Positions 49,093 through 58,625 are shown, numbered from the stretch's first letter. The stretch: 64,000 nt of DNA from Pseudaquidulcibacter saccharophilus (GCF_019455445.1 NZ_JAHWUS010000002.1:496001-560000), one strand, 5' to 3'. The notes: generated from the letters alone by a model not told the origin. Translations and numbers: made by a program.

Positions 49093-49829
49093 TCGTCATT
49101 TAATTTATCGATTATTTCCTGAACTTCTTTACAAGAATTTATTATGTTCAACAAAATGCTTGAGCGCTCATCATCATCCGTTGCCGCTGATGCCAATGAA
49201 GAATATTTAAGCAATTTACCAGCACCTATCGCGGCAGAAATTGCGGCAAGTTCTTCTGCGGCTCGAATAAAGCTATCGGTATGATTGATTGTTAAGCTTA
49301 GTAGCAATTCTGCAATTTTAATTGGCCATTGTTTTGAAAAATCACGCAATACGCCGCTCACTGCTTCATTTCCAGCATTATCGCGATAACTCATCAATAC
49401 GGCAACATCTACAATCAATGGCTCTTTATCAATATAATCAGAATTTTTTGAATTATCAATTTCGACATGGTTCACATCCATTATCGTATTGACCAATTCT
49501 TCAAGATCAACCGGTTTATTAAGAACAACGTCCATACCAGCATCAAGACATGCTAAAACTTCATGTTGTTCACTACGTGCAGTTAATCCAAGTATTGGAA
49601 TTTTAGAGTTCGCATTATCCAAGGCACGTATCTTTTTCGCCGCCACCGTACCATCAATACGTTCCATTGTTACATCAAGGATAATCACGTCAAAGAGTTC
49701 TTGTTTGGCAAATTCTATCGCTTCATCGCCATCTTCACAGGCCACGATATCAAAACCGGTAGCCTCAAGAAAATGGGACACCATCTTTCGCATACCAGTA
49801 TTATCTTCAGCGTATAAAATCTTTTTCAT
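49071..49829 (-). CDS. Response regulator receiver protein with a degenerate HPt-like domain
   Basis: 252 aa from the ATG at 49829, which gives MKKILYAEDN, the classic receiver start. The receiver (1-115) is intact: acidic pair E8/D9, acceptor Asp52 (IILDVTMERIDG), Thr83 and Lys105 (LNKPVD). The second half (about 140-230) looks like a four-helix HPt bundle: FIRAAEELAAISAAIGAGKL resembles the HPt helix AAHTLKGSSA, but the phospho-accepting His is Glu193 and the following Lys is Ala. So phosphate probably enters the receiver and does not leave by this HPt. No kinase is nearby. A ten-codon longer frame exists and is less likely. Confidence 0.85.
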   Translation of the reverse strand: MKKILYAEDNTGMRKMVSHFLEATGFDIVACEDGDEAIEFAKQELFDVIILDVTMERIDGTVAAKKIRALDNANSKIPILGLTARSEQHEVLACLDAGMDVVLNKPVDLEELVNTIMDVNHVEIDNSKNSDYIDKEPLIVDVAVLMSYRDNAGNEAVSGVLRDFSKQWPIKIAELLLSLTINHTDSFIRAAEELAAISAAIGAGKLLKYSSLASAATDDDERSSILLNIINSCKEVQEIIDKLNDDYFFLAA

Positions 49830-49967
49830 TAATAAAAACGACCCATTCCCCATGGACATCTAATAATAAAAAAGTTTCGAAAGGGTTACTCACAAGATAC
49901 TAAAACTTATGATTTCGTACCTTAAAGCATGAATTTAATGTATAAACACGCACTAATTCATTGTTTT

Positions 49968-52214
49968 TCAGCTAAATTTTCCAGTTTTACTAAACCCGCG
50001 AGGTACCATGCGACCAACCGACGCGCGCTTTCCAACATAATCACGCCATTCCGGCATCTCACGATTTCGACCGGAACTATCAATCCATACTAAACCGTCT
50101 TCGCCTTTAAAACTAATAGCGTCCAATATCCCGCCATCACGATACGATTGTAATTTAACCCCCTTGCCACGAGACATAACAGGAAGCTCTTCAGAATTGA
50201 AAATCAATAGTTTGCGATTTTCACCAATAACACCAAGGAAGTTGCCTTTGATGACTTTGGTAACAGCGGCCTTTTGATTGTCACCAGTTGAAAGAATGGT
50301 TTTACCACCACGTTTTTGGCTTAGAAATTCATTTTCATCAATAACAAAACCGTAACCCTTTGATGATGCAACCAATCTTTTCTTTCCATCTTCTGGCACA
50401 AACATATCCAATATGTCGTATTCTTCACCAAGTTCGATAGATAAACGTATTGGTTCTCCTAATCCGCGTCCGGATGGTAATTTATCACCTTGAAGTGTGA
50501 ACGCCCTACCGTCTGTTGCAAACAGCACGATTTTATCAGTTGTATAACATTGAAGTGACAGCGATAAATCATCATCATCTTTGAATTTAACCGATGATAA
50601 ATCCTCAATTTTTCCTTTTAACGCTCTTATCCAACCACGTTTAGAAAGCACAACCGTGATTGGTTCTTTTGTAATGAACGCCTCAATAGAAATCGCAGTT
50701 GATGGATCTGGTGCGTCCGCAAAACTAGTTCTACGTTTTGCACTTATTGTATCTTTTGCAAAAATTTCTCTTGTTTTTTCCAGCTCGTTATAAACTTTGC
50801 GCCATTGCAATTTCTCTGAAGCCAGCAATTTATTTAATTCGTCAAGCTCTTTTTTAAGGTTAGCATCTTCAGTTTTAATTGCCATTTCTTCAAGTTTACG
50901 CAAATTACGTAAACGAGTATCAAGAATTGCATTAGCTTGGACATCATTCAAGTTAAACGTTGCCATCAAAACGGCTTTAGCATCATCTTCTTCACGAATA
51001 ATACGTATGACTTCGTCTAAATTAAGATACGCAATCAATAATGCAGCCAAAATTTCTAAGCGCGCTTCAATTTTACCACGACGCCAATTAGCACGCCTGA
51101 CAACAAGTTCTTTTTTAAATGTTATGAATGAAAACAGGCATTCTTTTACCCCCATCACACGAGGGATACCGTTCGCATCAATTACGTTAAGGTTGACTGA
51201 AAAACGGTTTTCCAAATCAGATAATTTGAAAAGACTTTCCATCAAATGTTCAGGTGTTACAGTTTTTGACTTTGGTTCAAGAACAATACGAATGTCTTCC
51301 GCGCTTTCATCACGTACATCTGCTAATAAAGGAGCACGTTTATTCTCAATCAATTCGGCAAGTTTTTCAATCAAACGCGATTTTTGAACCTGAAATGGTG
51401 GTTCGGTAACAATAATTTGCCATTGACCACGCCCCATGTCTTCAACATGCCATTTAGAGCGCACACGAATAGAACCTTTACCTGTTTCATAGGCATTAAG
51501 AATGTTCTCTTTAGGCTCAACAATAACGCCACCGGTTGGGAAGTCGGGACCGGGAATATAATCCATAATTGCTTCTGTGCTTAAATCATGGTCGTCAACC
51601 AATGCAAGACAAGCGTCGATAAGCTCTATCGCATTATGTGGAGGGATTGACGTTGCCATACCAACCGCAATACCCATTGCGCCATTTGCCAATAGATTTG
51701 GAAAAGATGCGGGTAAAACAACCGGTTCAAGATCTTCGCCAGAATAAGTTTCACGGAAATTTACACAGTCCTCATTGATACCTTCAAGCAACAAAGTGCC
51801 GGTATTTGTAAGACGCGCTTCGGTATAACGATATGCTGCTGCACTATCACCATCAATATTGCCAAAATTTCCTTGACCATCGACAAGACGATAACGCACC
51901 GAAAAGTCCTGCGCTAAACGCACCATTGTGTCATAAATTGCGCTATCGCCGTGTGGGTGAAATTTACCCATAACGTCGCCGACAATTTTCGCACATTTTT
52001 TAAAACGTGCATCACTATCAAGACCCAATTCACCCATCGCATGAACAATACGTCTTTGAACCGGTTTCAGTCCGTCACGGACATCGGGCAAAGCACGCGA
52101 AGTGATTGTTGAAAGCGCATAAACCAAATAACGGCTTTCTAAAGCCCTATCAAATGGTTCATTAATTATTTTTCCGCCTTCAGTAGGTTCAATTAAGTCT
52201 GAATTATCTGTCAT
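49968..52214 (-). CDS. parC: DNA topoisomerase IV subunit A
   Basis: Subunit A of topoisomerase IV, which decatenates daughter chromosomes. 748 aa. The catalytic Tyr130 sits in [13 protein letters not shown]; the QRDR region reads [20 protein letters not shown], with Ser91 at the quinolone-resistance position. The winged-helix, tower and coiled-coil parts follow, and the C-terminal beta-pinwheel is of the shorter ParC type ([27 protein letters not shown]). The DNA-gyrase GyrA box is not seen, which supports ParC over GyrA. It stands alone; parE is not in view. Confidence 0.93.
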   Translation of the reverse strand: MTDNSDLIEPTEGGKIINEPFDRALESRYLVYALSTITSRALPDVRDGLKPVQRRIVHAMGELGLDSDARFKKCAKIVGDVMGKFHPHGDSAIYDTMVRLAQDFSVRYRLVDGQGNFGNIDGDSAAAYRYTEARLTNTGTLLLEGINEDCVNFRETYSGEDLEPVVLPASFPNLLANGAMGIAVGMATSIPPHNAIELIDACLALVDDHDLSTEAIMDYIPGPDFPTGGVIVEPKENILNAYETGKGSIRVRSKWHVEDMGRGQWQIIVTEPPFQVQKSRLIEKLAELIENKRAPLLADVRDESAEDIRIVLEPKSKTVTPEHLMESLFKLSDLENRFSVNLNVIDANGIPRVMGVKECLFSFITFKKELVVRRANWRRGKIEARLEILAALLIAYLNLDEVIRIIREEDDAKAVLMATFNLNDVQANAILDTRLRNLRKLEEMAIKTEDANLKKELDELNKLLASEKLQWRKVYNELEKTREIFAKDTISAKRRTSFADAPDPSTAISIEAFITKEPITVVLSKRGWIRALKGKIEDLSSVKFKDDDDLSLSLQCYTTDKIVLFATDGRAFTLQGDKLPSGRGLGEPIRLSIELGEEYDILDMFVPEDGKKRLVASSKGYGFVIDENEFLSQKRGGKTILSTGDNQKAAVTKVIKGNFLGVIGENRKLLIFNSEELPVMSRGKGVKLQSYRDGGILDAISFKGEDGLVWIDSSGRNREMPEWRDYVGKRASVGRMVPRGFSKTGKFS

Positions 52215-52665
52215 TTTTATCGTTTCAATATCGAGTTTTATTTATAACTCTGCGAATCACAGGCGATAATACATAATTTTTAATGCGGTAAACCAAATAA
52301 TTGCCGTGGCAAACAAACTCTGATTATGTTTCAAATGCATTAAACCATAGATATTACATAGACACGCCACACCTAACAATTAAGAATTAAAAGCATTTGA
52401 AAATTTATCCAATAGTTTTGCGACTATTTTTTATCATTTATATTAAACGGTTAATGCTTACCAAATCCGTACATCAGATAATTACCAATTTGTTTCATGA
52501 TAAAACATCTTAACAATCAAAAAATAGACCCAGTCAAATGGAATAAAATAAGAAGTTAGAAATATGTAAAATTATTACAGCTATAAATAGAATCCATCTT
52601 GACCAACGCCCCATCTTAAGTAACTGTTACTGTGATAAAAGTTTAGGCATTGAAATGGGGCATCG
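52215..52665. other. AT-rich intergenic region between parC and the metalloprotease gene
   Basis: 451 bases with no gene I can support on either strand; frames here are short and lack ribosome binding sites. It is a divergent region, so it should hold the parC promoter (minus) and that of the metalloprotease gene (plus). GGGG lies 6 bp before the plus-strand ATG. I see no strong operator or repeat. Confidence 0.5.
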
Positions 52666-54243
52666 ATGTTAAAATTATATTTCAGACTAATAACTTTAAT
52701 AATCGCTTGTCTATTTTCTAGTAACGCAATTGCTGATGAATGGCTCAAAGCTGAAACGAAAAACTTTATAATTATGAGCAATTGGAGCGAAAAAGAAACA
52801 ATTGCCTATGCACAAAATTTAGAGAAATTTCGCTTTCTTTTGGTGAACTTTTATCAAGAAAAAGAAATTCGCGAGCTAGAAAACCCTAAACTTAATGTAT
52901 ATCTTTTGAAAAAAGATTCTGACCTGGACAAAGTTTGGCCCAATCATCCTAAAAATCTTGGTGGCTTTGCCAACAGCTCAATTGATGGTGTATTTGCATT
53001 TTCGCTCGCATTTGGTGGCGTTTTACAAAATTATAAAGATGCAAAACACCTAGATGAAAATGAAAATCAGGTTGTATTGTTCCACGAATATACGCACCTT
53101 TTAATGCAAATAACTTCGGGGTTCGCATATCCTAGATGGTATATAGAGGGTTTTGCAGAATATTATTCAACGACACGAATAACAAATGAAAATGCGCTTG
53201 TTGGCTATGGCTCCAATGAACGAATTTATACTTTATTGAACTTCTCAAAAATTAAATATGAAGACATATTGCGTGACAAAAACAGTAGCAAAAAAGACGA
53301 TAGCGAATATGAGAGCATGTTTTATGCACAATCATGGATACTAACACATTACCTTATGTCGGATCCTGTACTTAGGTCTAAAATGCCTGAATACTTTGTA
53401 AAAATCAAAGAAGGACATGATGAGGTTGAAGCTTTTGAAGATGTGTTCTCTATAAAAGTTAAAGATTTAGACAAAATATTGAGTAAGTATTTGTATAATT
53501 TCAAAGCTACAATCTATAAATTTAGGGAAGTTCAAAAAGATATAAAGGTAGATGTATTCAAATACCCTAAATCTCTAAACAATCTAATTTTGCTTGATGC
53601 CGCATTGAGAGTTCATCCATCATACAATGAGTCAAGAGAATTAATAACCAAAATCGAAAATGAAGCAAATAATATAAAAGATTCCAGCTTTGCTAATGAA
53701 TATTTAGCGCGGTCAGAAGCAATTGCTGGTGATGCTGGCAAGGCAATTGAATTTTACAAATCGGTATTGGTTACATCCCCCGATAACCCAGAATATTATT
53801 CACGAATTGGCGAAGCATATTTGAAAAAAGATTATGATGATAACAATGAACATATAGAAAATTTAAAGGAAGCAAGAAAAAATCTATATAAGGCCTATCA
53901 ATTAGACCCAAATAACGCTCGAACCTTATATTATTTATCACAGACCGCACCAACAGGAATCTCAAACCCAGAAGAAGCATATGTTAATGCCGCCGTGGAG
54001 GCATATCTAATATCCCCTTCGGTAACAGATTACGCTTTTAATGCAGTGTTTATGTTGATTAGCACCAAAAAGTTCGATGATGCCAAAGACTTATTAAAAG
54101 CATTCTCAAATGACCCTCACGATAAATTACGTGGGAAAGTAAGCACGGCGGCTATAAAATTCATTGATGAAGGTGGAAAACCTTCATCAATAATTTCAAA
54201 AATTTTGAAGTATAAAAGAGAAGCTGAACTTGAAGAATTATAA
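52666..54243 (+). CDS. Secreted HExxH metalloprotease-like protein with TPR region
   Basis: 525 aa with a Sec signal peptide (LITLIIACLFSSNAIADEW, cut after about residue 23). The zinc-binding HEYTH motif is at 140-144 (VVLFHEYTHLLMQ) and a likely third ligand Glu161 lies in PRWYIEGFAEYYST, the gluzincin-type pattern seen in DUF1570-like peptidases. The C-terminal 250 residues are helical repeats of the tetratricopeptide kind (for example AIEFYKSVLVTSPDNPEYY and AYQLDPNNARTLYYLS). Expected location is periplasm or outside. The substrate is unknown. The gene is monocistronic, with a strong terminator after it. Confidence 0.85.
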   Translation: MLKLYFRLITLIIACLFSSNAIADEWLKAETKNFIIMSNWSEKETIAYAQNLEKFRFLLVNFYQEKEIRELENPKLNVYLLKKDSDLDKVWPNHPKNLGGFANSSIDGVFAFSLAFGGVLQNYKDAKHLDENENQVVLFHEYTHLLMQITSGFAYPRWYIEGFAEYYSTTRITNENALVGYGSNERIYTLLNFSKIKYEDILRDKNSSKKDDSEYESMFYAQSWILTHYLMSDPVLRSKMPEYFVKIKEGHDEVEAFEDVFSIKVKDLDKILSKYLYNFKATIYKFREVQKDIKVDVFKYPKSLNNLILLDAALRVHPSYNESRELITKIENEANNIKDSSFANEYLARSEAIAGDAGKAIEFYKSVLVTSPDNPEYYSRIGEAYLKKDYDDNNEHIENLKEARKNLYKAYQLDPNNARTLYYLSQTAPTGISNPEEAYVNAAVEAYLISPSVTDYAFNAVFMLISTKKFDDAKDLLKAFSNDPHDKLRGKVSTAAIKFIDEGGKPSSIISKILKYKREAELEEL

Positions 54244-54250
54244 AACTTAA

Positions 54251-54280
54251 GGGCGCCTCAAAGAGGCGCCCTTTTTATTT
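54251..54280 (+). terminator. Strong terminator after the metalloprotease gene
   Basis: GGGCGCCTC (54251-54259) pairs with GAGGCGCCC (54263-54271) around AAA, followed by TTTTTATTT. It lies 7 bp past the stop. On the minus strand the same hairpin can also stop scoB transcription, though with a weaker U-tract. Confidence 0.92.
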
Positions 54281-54299
54281 CCTGCCCTCGTTCCATGAA

Positions 54300-54965
54300 C
54301 TATGCTGCAACTTTTTCTTCTTTTAATGCCACAATGTAATCGGCATCCGTATGTGCACGAATATCCTCAAGCGTAACGCCTTTTGCAAGCTCAATAAGGC
54401 GCATTGGGCCATTGCCATGTTTGTCAATTTCAAAAACACCGTGTGAAGTGATAACCATATCAATAACGCGCATCCCAGTTAGCGGCAGCGAGCATTTTTT
54501 AACAAGCTTTGGTTCACCATCTTTGTTAATATGCTCCATAACAACGACGCATCTTTTTACGCCTGCAACCAAATCCATCGCGCCGCCCATGCCTTTTGCC
54601 ATTTTGCCAGGCACCATCCAATTCGCTAGATCGCCATGTTGTGAAACTTCCATGCCGCCCAAGATTGTCAAATCAAGGTGTCCGCCACGAACAATATTAA
54701 AGCTTTCGGCAGATGAAAAATATGACGAATATGGTAATTCAGAAATGGTTTGCTTACCGGCATTGGTTAAATCTGGGTCTATCTCGTCCTCATATGGAAA
54801 TGGGCCCATTCCAAGCATTCCATTTTCTGAATGCAATATTACTTTCATGCCTTCGGGAATATAATTTGCAACATGAGTCGGCAAACCAATCCCAAGGTTT
54901 GCATAAAAGCCTTCACGTAATTCTTTTGCTGCGCGCGCCGCGATTTGTTCTCTAGTCCAAGCCAT
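54300..54965 (-). CDS. scoB: 3-oxoacid CoA-transferase subunit B
   Basis: Beta chain of the succinyl-CoA:3-ketoacid (acetoacetate) CoA transferase, class I. 221 aa. The catalytic Glu is in LHSENGMLGMGP (Glu47); NLGIGLPTHVANYIPEG and LDLTILGGMEVSQHGDLANW are typical. It follows subunit A after 11 bp, in the usual A-then-B order. Related AtoA subunits of butyrate-type transferases look similar, so the substrate range is tentative. Confidence 0.93.
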   Translation of the reverse strand: MAWTREQIAARAAKELREGFYANLGIGLPTHVANYIPEGMKVILHSENGMLGMGPFPYEDEIDPDLTNAGKQTISELPYSSYFSSAESFNIVRGGHLDLTILGGMEVSQHGDLANWMVPGKMAKGMGGAMDLVAGVKRCVVVMEHINKDGEPKLVKKCSLPLTGMRVIDMVITSHGVFEIDKHGNGPMRLIELAKGVTLEDIRAHTDADYIVALKEEKVAA

Positions 54966-54976
54966 CTGAAAGTCCT

Positions 54977-55693
54977 CTATGCAATTTCTGTTATTGCTTC
55001 CCTTTTACGGAAAGTTCGTTTTTCGATACGTTTTTCAAAACTGCCCTTAAATATTCTATCAACATATATTCCTGGGGTATGAATATGATCAGGGTCGATT
55101 TCTCCACATGGAACAATCTCTTCAACTTCTGCAATTGTAATTGTCGCGGCGGTTGCCATTTGTGGATTAAAATTCTGGGTCGTTTTGCGGTAAACCAAGT
55201 TGCCTTCTTCATCAGCTTTCCAAGCTTTGATGATAGCGATATCAGCTCGAAGAGCACGCTCTAATATATAGGTTTCACCATTGAAGATTTTATGCTCTTT
55301 GCCTTCAGCAACAACTGTTCCAACACCTGTCTTAGTATAAAAAGCAGGAATACCGGCCCCACCTGCCCTAATCCGCTCTGCTAATGTGCCCTGTGGTGTA
55401 AATTCAACTTCAATTTCACCAGCAAGATATTGGCGACCAAATTCTTTATTTTCACCCATATAAGAAGTTGTTACATGTTTTACTTGCTTTGCATCAACAA
55501 GAATTCCTAGACCAAAACCGTCAACGCCACATGTATTGGCAATAATGTTTAAATTTTGCACACCTAGTTTATTTAATGCAGCAATAGAATTTTCAGGAAT
55601 TCCACAAAGTCCGAAACCACCAGACATTATAGTAATGCCATCTTTGGTTAACCCTTCTAGTGCAGAAAGCGCATCTTTATATACTTTATTCAT
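54977..55693 (-). CDS. scoA: 3-oxoacid CoA-transferase subunit A
   Basis: Alpha chain of the class I CoA transferase, which activates acetoacetate with succinyl-CoA. From the ATG at 55693 (MNKVYKDALSALEG) it is 238 aa; the frame extends 19 codons upstream, but AGAGGAC just before this ATG and the family's start favour it. The CoA-binding Gly-rich segment GGFGLCGIPENSI (about 27-39) is present, with GEIEVEFTPQGTLAERIRAG further on. It is paired with scoB. Confidence 0.93.
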   Translation of the reverse strand: MNKVYKDALSALEGLTKDGITIMSGGFGLCGIPENSIAALNKLGVQNLNIIANTCGVDGFGLGILVDAKQVKHVTTSYMGENKEFGRQYLAGEIEVEFTPQGTLAERIRAGGAGIPAFYTKTGVGTVVAEGKEHKIFNGETYILERALRADIAIIKAWKADEEGNLVYRKTTQNFNPQMATAATITIAEVEEIVPCGEIDPDHIHTPGIYVDRIFKGSFEKRIEKRTFRKREAITEIA

Positions 55694-55905
55694 TTTGTCC
55701 TCTAGGCCTTCCATGAATTGTGTATAATTTGCCAATAGCTTCTTGGACAAAAGAAATCATGCTCTGCAATTTGCATTTGCAGATAGTATTTTTCAAACAA
55801 TTACACGGAACAGTTTTATGATTTTTGTTGCATAAAGCTTATCATAAGAATTACGGATAAATATAATTCCTTAGTCTAATAACAGCTTGATTTTATACAC
55901 TTTAT

Positions 55906-55962
55906 CGCATTACACCCATGCAAAAATGAGTGACAACGAATTACGCATTGCACCCATGCAAA
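55906..55962. repeat. Two copies of a 19-bp direct repeat
   Basis: CGCATTACACCCATGCAAA (55906-55924) and CGCATTGCACCCATGCAAA (55944-55962) differ at one base and are spaced 38 bp start to start. The second copy is part of an imperfect palindrome (GCATTGCA and TGCAAATGC). A 38-bp pitch puts the two sites on nearly the same DNA face, which would suit cooperative binding of a regulator. The region lies between scoA and a candidate RNA. No protein can be named. Confidence 0.6.
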
Positions 55963-55989
55963 TGCGCCTGCAACTAAAGTAAAAAAGGC

Positions 55990-56018
55990 AAAAAAAAAGA
56001 CCCTGACAAGTCAGGGTC
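55990..56018 (-). terminator. Intrinsic terminator of the candidate RNA
   Basis: GACCCTGAC (55999-56007) pairs with GTCAGGGTC (56010-56018), two-base centre, followed on the minus strand by nine T (55998-55990). No protein gene precedes it on that strand for over 350 bases, so it must end a non-coding transcript. Confidence 0.85.
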
Positions 56019-56095
56019 ACGGAAAACTCCGATTAGCTAAGAATCACGAGGGACGGGGTTGGATTCCTAACCTCATCAGCTATTAACAAGTGCAA
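55990..56095 (-). ncRNA. Candidate small RNA upstream of glnB
   Basis: The roughly 700-base space between scoA and glnB holds no gene. On the minus strand, three stems follow one another: an outer pairing of TAGCT (56034-56038) with AGCTA (56078-56082) and GAATC (56041-56045) with GATTC (56062-56066), then CGGA-aaac-TCCG (56020-56031), then a 9-bp terminator hairpin with nine T. The loop carries CAACCCCGTCCCTC, a C-rich stretch that could pair with Shine-Dalgarno sequences. The 5' end is not fixed; I place it near 56095. It matches no RNA family I know. It is the last part of a transcript running away from glnB. Confidence 0.45.
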
Positions 56096-56188
56096 CTTAA
56101 ACCAAAGATGAACAAAAATATATATTACTGCAGAATTTGAATATTGGTTCTATATTTAAAATTACTTTCACTATTATCTGCAATCTAT

Positions 56189-56232
56189 TTGACATATACA
56201 ATTATCCAATATGATGCTTTTTTATGCATCAT
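56189..56232 (+). promoter_or_regulatory. Candidate promoter and palindrome upstream of glnB
   Basis: TTGACA (56189-56194) and TATGAT (56210-56215) resemble -35 and -10 boxes, but the spacer is 15 bp, shorter than ideal. A 7-bp palindrome, ATGATGC (56211-56217) with GCATCAT (56226-56232), overlaps the -10 and the start region, as an operator would. It lies 167 bp before the glnB ATG. A second possible -35, TTGACT, is nearer to the gene near 56350. Confidence 0.4.
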
Positions 56233-56398
56233 GTGCATTATTTTTAATCATCTGTAATAAGCTAGCAACATTTTCCTTTTAACGAATAGTAAAAAGAATG
56301 CGTTGCTACTACCAACTAACAAAGATTGATATGGCGTTTTTTTGACTTATGTGCCACTAAGAACGACCTAAATATTTGACTCGTTTAAGGGGAAATGA

Positions 56399-56737
<339 letters not shown>

Positions 56738-56798
56738 ATGCAATATAGGGAGTTGTTGTTTATCTCACACGATGAATAACTTATAGTTGGAGAATGTG

Positions 56799-58208
56799 AT
56801 GTCTAAATTTGATAAAGTAATGCAATTAATTAAGGACGAAGAAGTCCAATACGTTGATTTCCGCTTCACGGATACACGTGGTAAAGTTCACCATATCACC
56901 TATGATGTAGATATGGTTGATGTTGACGCCCTTGAAGAAGGCGTAATGTTTGACGGTTCATCTATCGCTGGATGGAAAGCAATCAACGAGTCAGACATGG
57001 TTATGATGCCAGACCCAGATTCAGTAACAATTGATCCATTCTTCCAACAAACTACTTTGGCTATCGTTTGCGACGTTCTTGAACCAGGCACTTTGAAGCC
57101 TTACAACCGTTGCTCTCGTGGTATGGCGAAAAAAGCAGAAGCATATACAAAATCTCTTGGTATCGGTGATGCTATTTATTTTGGCCCAGAACCTGAATTC
57201 TTCTTGTTTGACGATGTAAAATGGTCAACCGACGCACACAACACTGGTTATTCATTTGATTCAACTGAATTACCTGCAAACACCAATAAAGAATATGAAG
57301 GTGGCAACATGGGTCACCGTCCTGGCCCTAAAGGTGGTTACTTCCCACTTCCTCCGATTGATTCTTGCCAAGACCTACGCGGTGAAATGCTTTCAGTAAT
57401 GAAAGAACTTGGTCTTCACCCTGAAAAACATCACCATGAGGTTTCTCCAGCACAACACGAACTTGGTTTAAAATTCCAAACTCTTGTTAAAATGGCTGAC
57501 AACACCAACCTTTATAAATACGTAATCCAAAACGTTGCGGCTGCTTATGGTAAAACCGCAACCTTTATGCCTAAACCTTTCTTCAAAGAAAACGGTAACG
57601 GCATGCACGTTCACCAATCAATCTGGAAAGATGGCAAGCCTGTATTCGCTGGCGATAAATATGCCGATCTTTCTCAAGAATGCTTGTGGTATATCGGTGG
57701 TATCATCAAACACGCAAAAGCAATCAACGCATTTGCTAACTCTTCTACCAACTCTTATAAGCGCTTGGTTCCTGGCTATGAAGCACCTGTGTTGCTTGCT
57801 TATTCTGCACGTAACCGTTCAGCTTCTATCCGTATTCCACACACCGCATCTCCAAAAGCAAAACGTCTTGAAGCACGCTTCCCAGACGCAATTGGTAACA
57901 TGTACCTAACCTTCACTGCATTGTTGATGGCTGGTCTTGACGGTATCGTAAACAAAATCGATCCAGGCGCATCTTTCGATAAAGACTTGTACTCTCTTCC
58001 TCCAGAAGAACTTGCAGGTGTTCCAACTGTTGCGGCATCTCTTGCAGAAGCTCTTGCAGCACTAGATGCAGACCGTGACTTCTTGAAAGCTGGCGGTGTT
58101 ATGGATGATGATTTCATCGATGCATACATCGAGCTTAAGAAAGAAGAAAGTGACAGACTTAATCTGCATCCGCACCCTGTTGAATTCGATATGTATTACA
58201 AAATGTAA
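56799..58208 (+). CDS. glnA: Glutamine synthetase type I
   Basis: Dodecameric enzyme that makes glutamine from glutamate, ammonia and ATP. 469 aa from the ATG at 56799; the frame extends four codons to a TTG whose TTGGAGAA forms the ribosome binding site. Motifs: beta-Grasp [22 protein letters not shown]-binding [18 protein letters not shown], and [10 protein letters not shown]. Tyr398 in [12 protein letters not shown] is the adenylylation site, so GlnE-type regulation applies. A strong terminator follows. Codon use is notably enriched in T-ending frequent codons, as expected for a highly expressed gene. Confidence 0.98.
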   Translation: MSKFDKVMQLIKDEEVQYVDFRFTDTRGKVHHITYDVDMVDVDALEEGVMFDGSSIAGWKAINESDMVMMPDPDSVTIDPFFQQTTLAIVCDVLEPGTLKPYNRCSRGMAKKAEAYTKSLGIGDAIYFGPEPEFFLFDDVKWSTDAHNTGYSFDSTELPANTNKEYEGGNMGHRPGPKGGYFPLPPIDSCQDLRGEMLSVMKELGLHPEKHHHEVSPAQHELGLKFQTLVKMADNTNLYKYVIQNVAAAYGKTATFMPKPFFKENGNGMHVHQSIWKDGKPVFAGDKYADLSQECLWYIGGIIKHAKAINAFANSSTNSYKRLVPGYEAPVLLAYSARNRSASIRIPHTASPKAKRLEARFPDAIGNMYLTFTALLMAGLDGIVNKIDPGASFDKDLYSLPPEELAGVPTVAASLAEALAALDADRDFLKAGGVMDDDFIDAYIELKKEESDRLNLHPHPVEFDMYYKM

Positions 58209-58230
58209 TCATTGTACTAAACTTTATATC

Positions 58231-58261
58231 AAAGCCCCAACATTTTGTTGGGGCTTTTTTA
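58231..58261 (+). terminator. Terminator of the glnBA operon
   Basis: AAAGCCCCAACA and TGTTGGGGCTTT form a stem around a short TTT loop (58231-58257), followed by TTTTT. It starts 22 bp past the glnA stop. Confidence 0.93.
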
Positions 58262-58319
58262 TTGCCTTGTTAGATTTTAAATAAATAATATTTAATATGT
58301 TATTTTGGGTTGTGTTTTA

Positions 58320-58449
58320 AGGCCGTGTTAGGTATAAGTTGAACGCCTATCTATGTTTACATATGGGCAAACTATTAGAAACTCGGCACAATTACGCCGG
58401 CAGGTGATGCGCAACTTACCTCGTTCTAACTGCATCACCTGCCCTTTTT
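58320..58449 (+). ncRNA. Candidate structured small RNA between glnA and terC
   Basis: The space between glnA's terminator and terC has no gene. It holds three hairpins in a row: GCCTAT (58345-58350) with ATGGGC (58363-58368), CGGC (58384-58387) with GCCG (58396-58399), and a 12-bp stem GGCAGGTGATGC (58399-58410) with GCATCACCTGCC (58432-58443), loop of 21 nt, followed by CTTTTT. The last is a convincing intrinsic terminator. A terminator here, with its own upstream DNA and a separate terC promoter downstream, fits a free-standing sRNA of about 130 nt. The 5' end is an estimate, and no family is recognised. Confidence 0.5.
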
Positions 58450-58498
58450 AAATAGTTTTGTGGCTTCATAACATAATCGTTTTTTTATTTTTTGATAA

Positions 58499-58526
58499 TT
58501 GACCCATTAATATCTATAAATATATT
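58499..58526 (+). promoter_or_regulatory. Sigma-70-type promoter of terC
   Basis: TTGACC (58499-58504), 16-bp spacer and TATATT (58521-58526) match a vegetative promoter. Transcription would start near 58532. It lies downstream of the sRNA terminator, so terC is expressed on its own. Confidence 0.6.
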
Positions 58527-58532
58527 GGAAAC

Positions 58533-58625
58533 AAGTTGCAGTGCCGGGCCCCTCTGATGGTGATGCTGGATAGCCATGATGTCGGAGCTGCTTTGGCAAC
58601 TATTTTCCAGCTATGGACACGCAAC
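58533..58625 (+). promoter_or_regulatory. GC-rich structured leader of terC
   Basis: From the expected start site to the ATG, 93 bases are much more GC-rich than the surroundings. AGTTGC (58534-58539) pairs with GCAACT (58596-58601), enclosing smaller pairings such as TGG-ATAG-CCA. In other bacteria TerC/Alx-type genes are preceded by a manganese (yybP-ykoY) riboswitch, but the typical GGGGAGTA and GAGACC elements are not seen here, so I call it only a candidate leader. The frame stays open through it to a TTG at 58536, so it could also be translated. Confidence 0.35.

Noticed and set aside
58533-58625. yybP-ykoY manganese riboswitch upstream of terC
   Set aside because: The expected GGGGAGTA and GAGACC elements are not found by eye, so I list only an unassigned leader.
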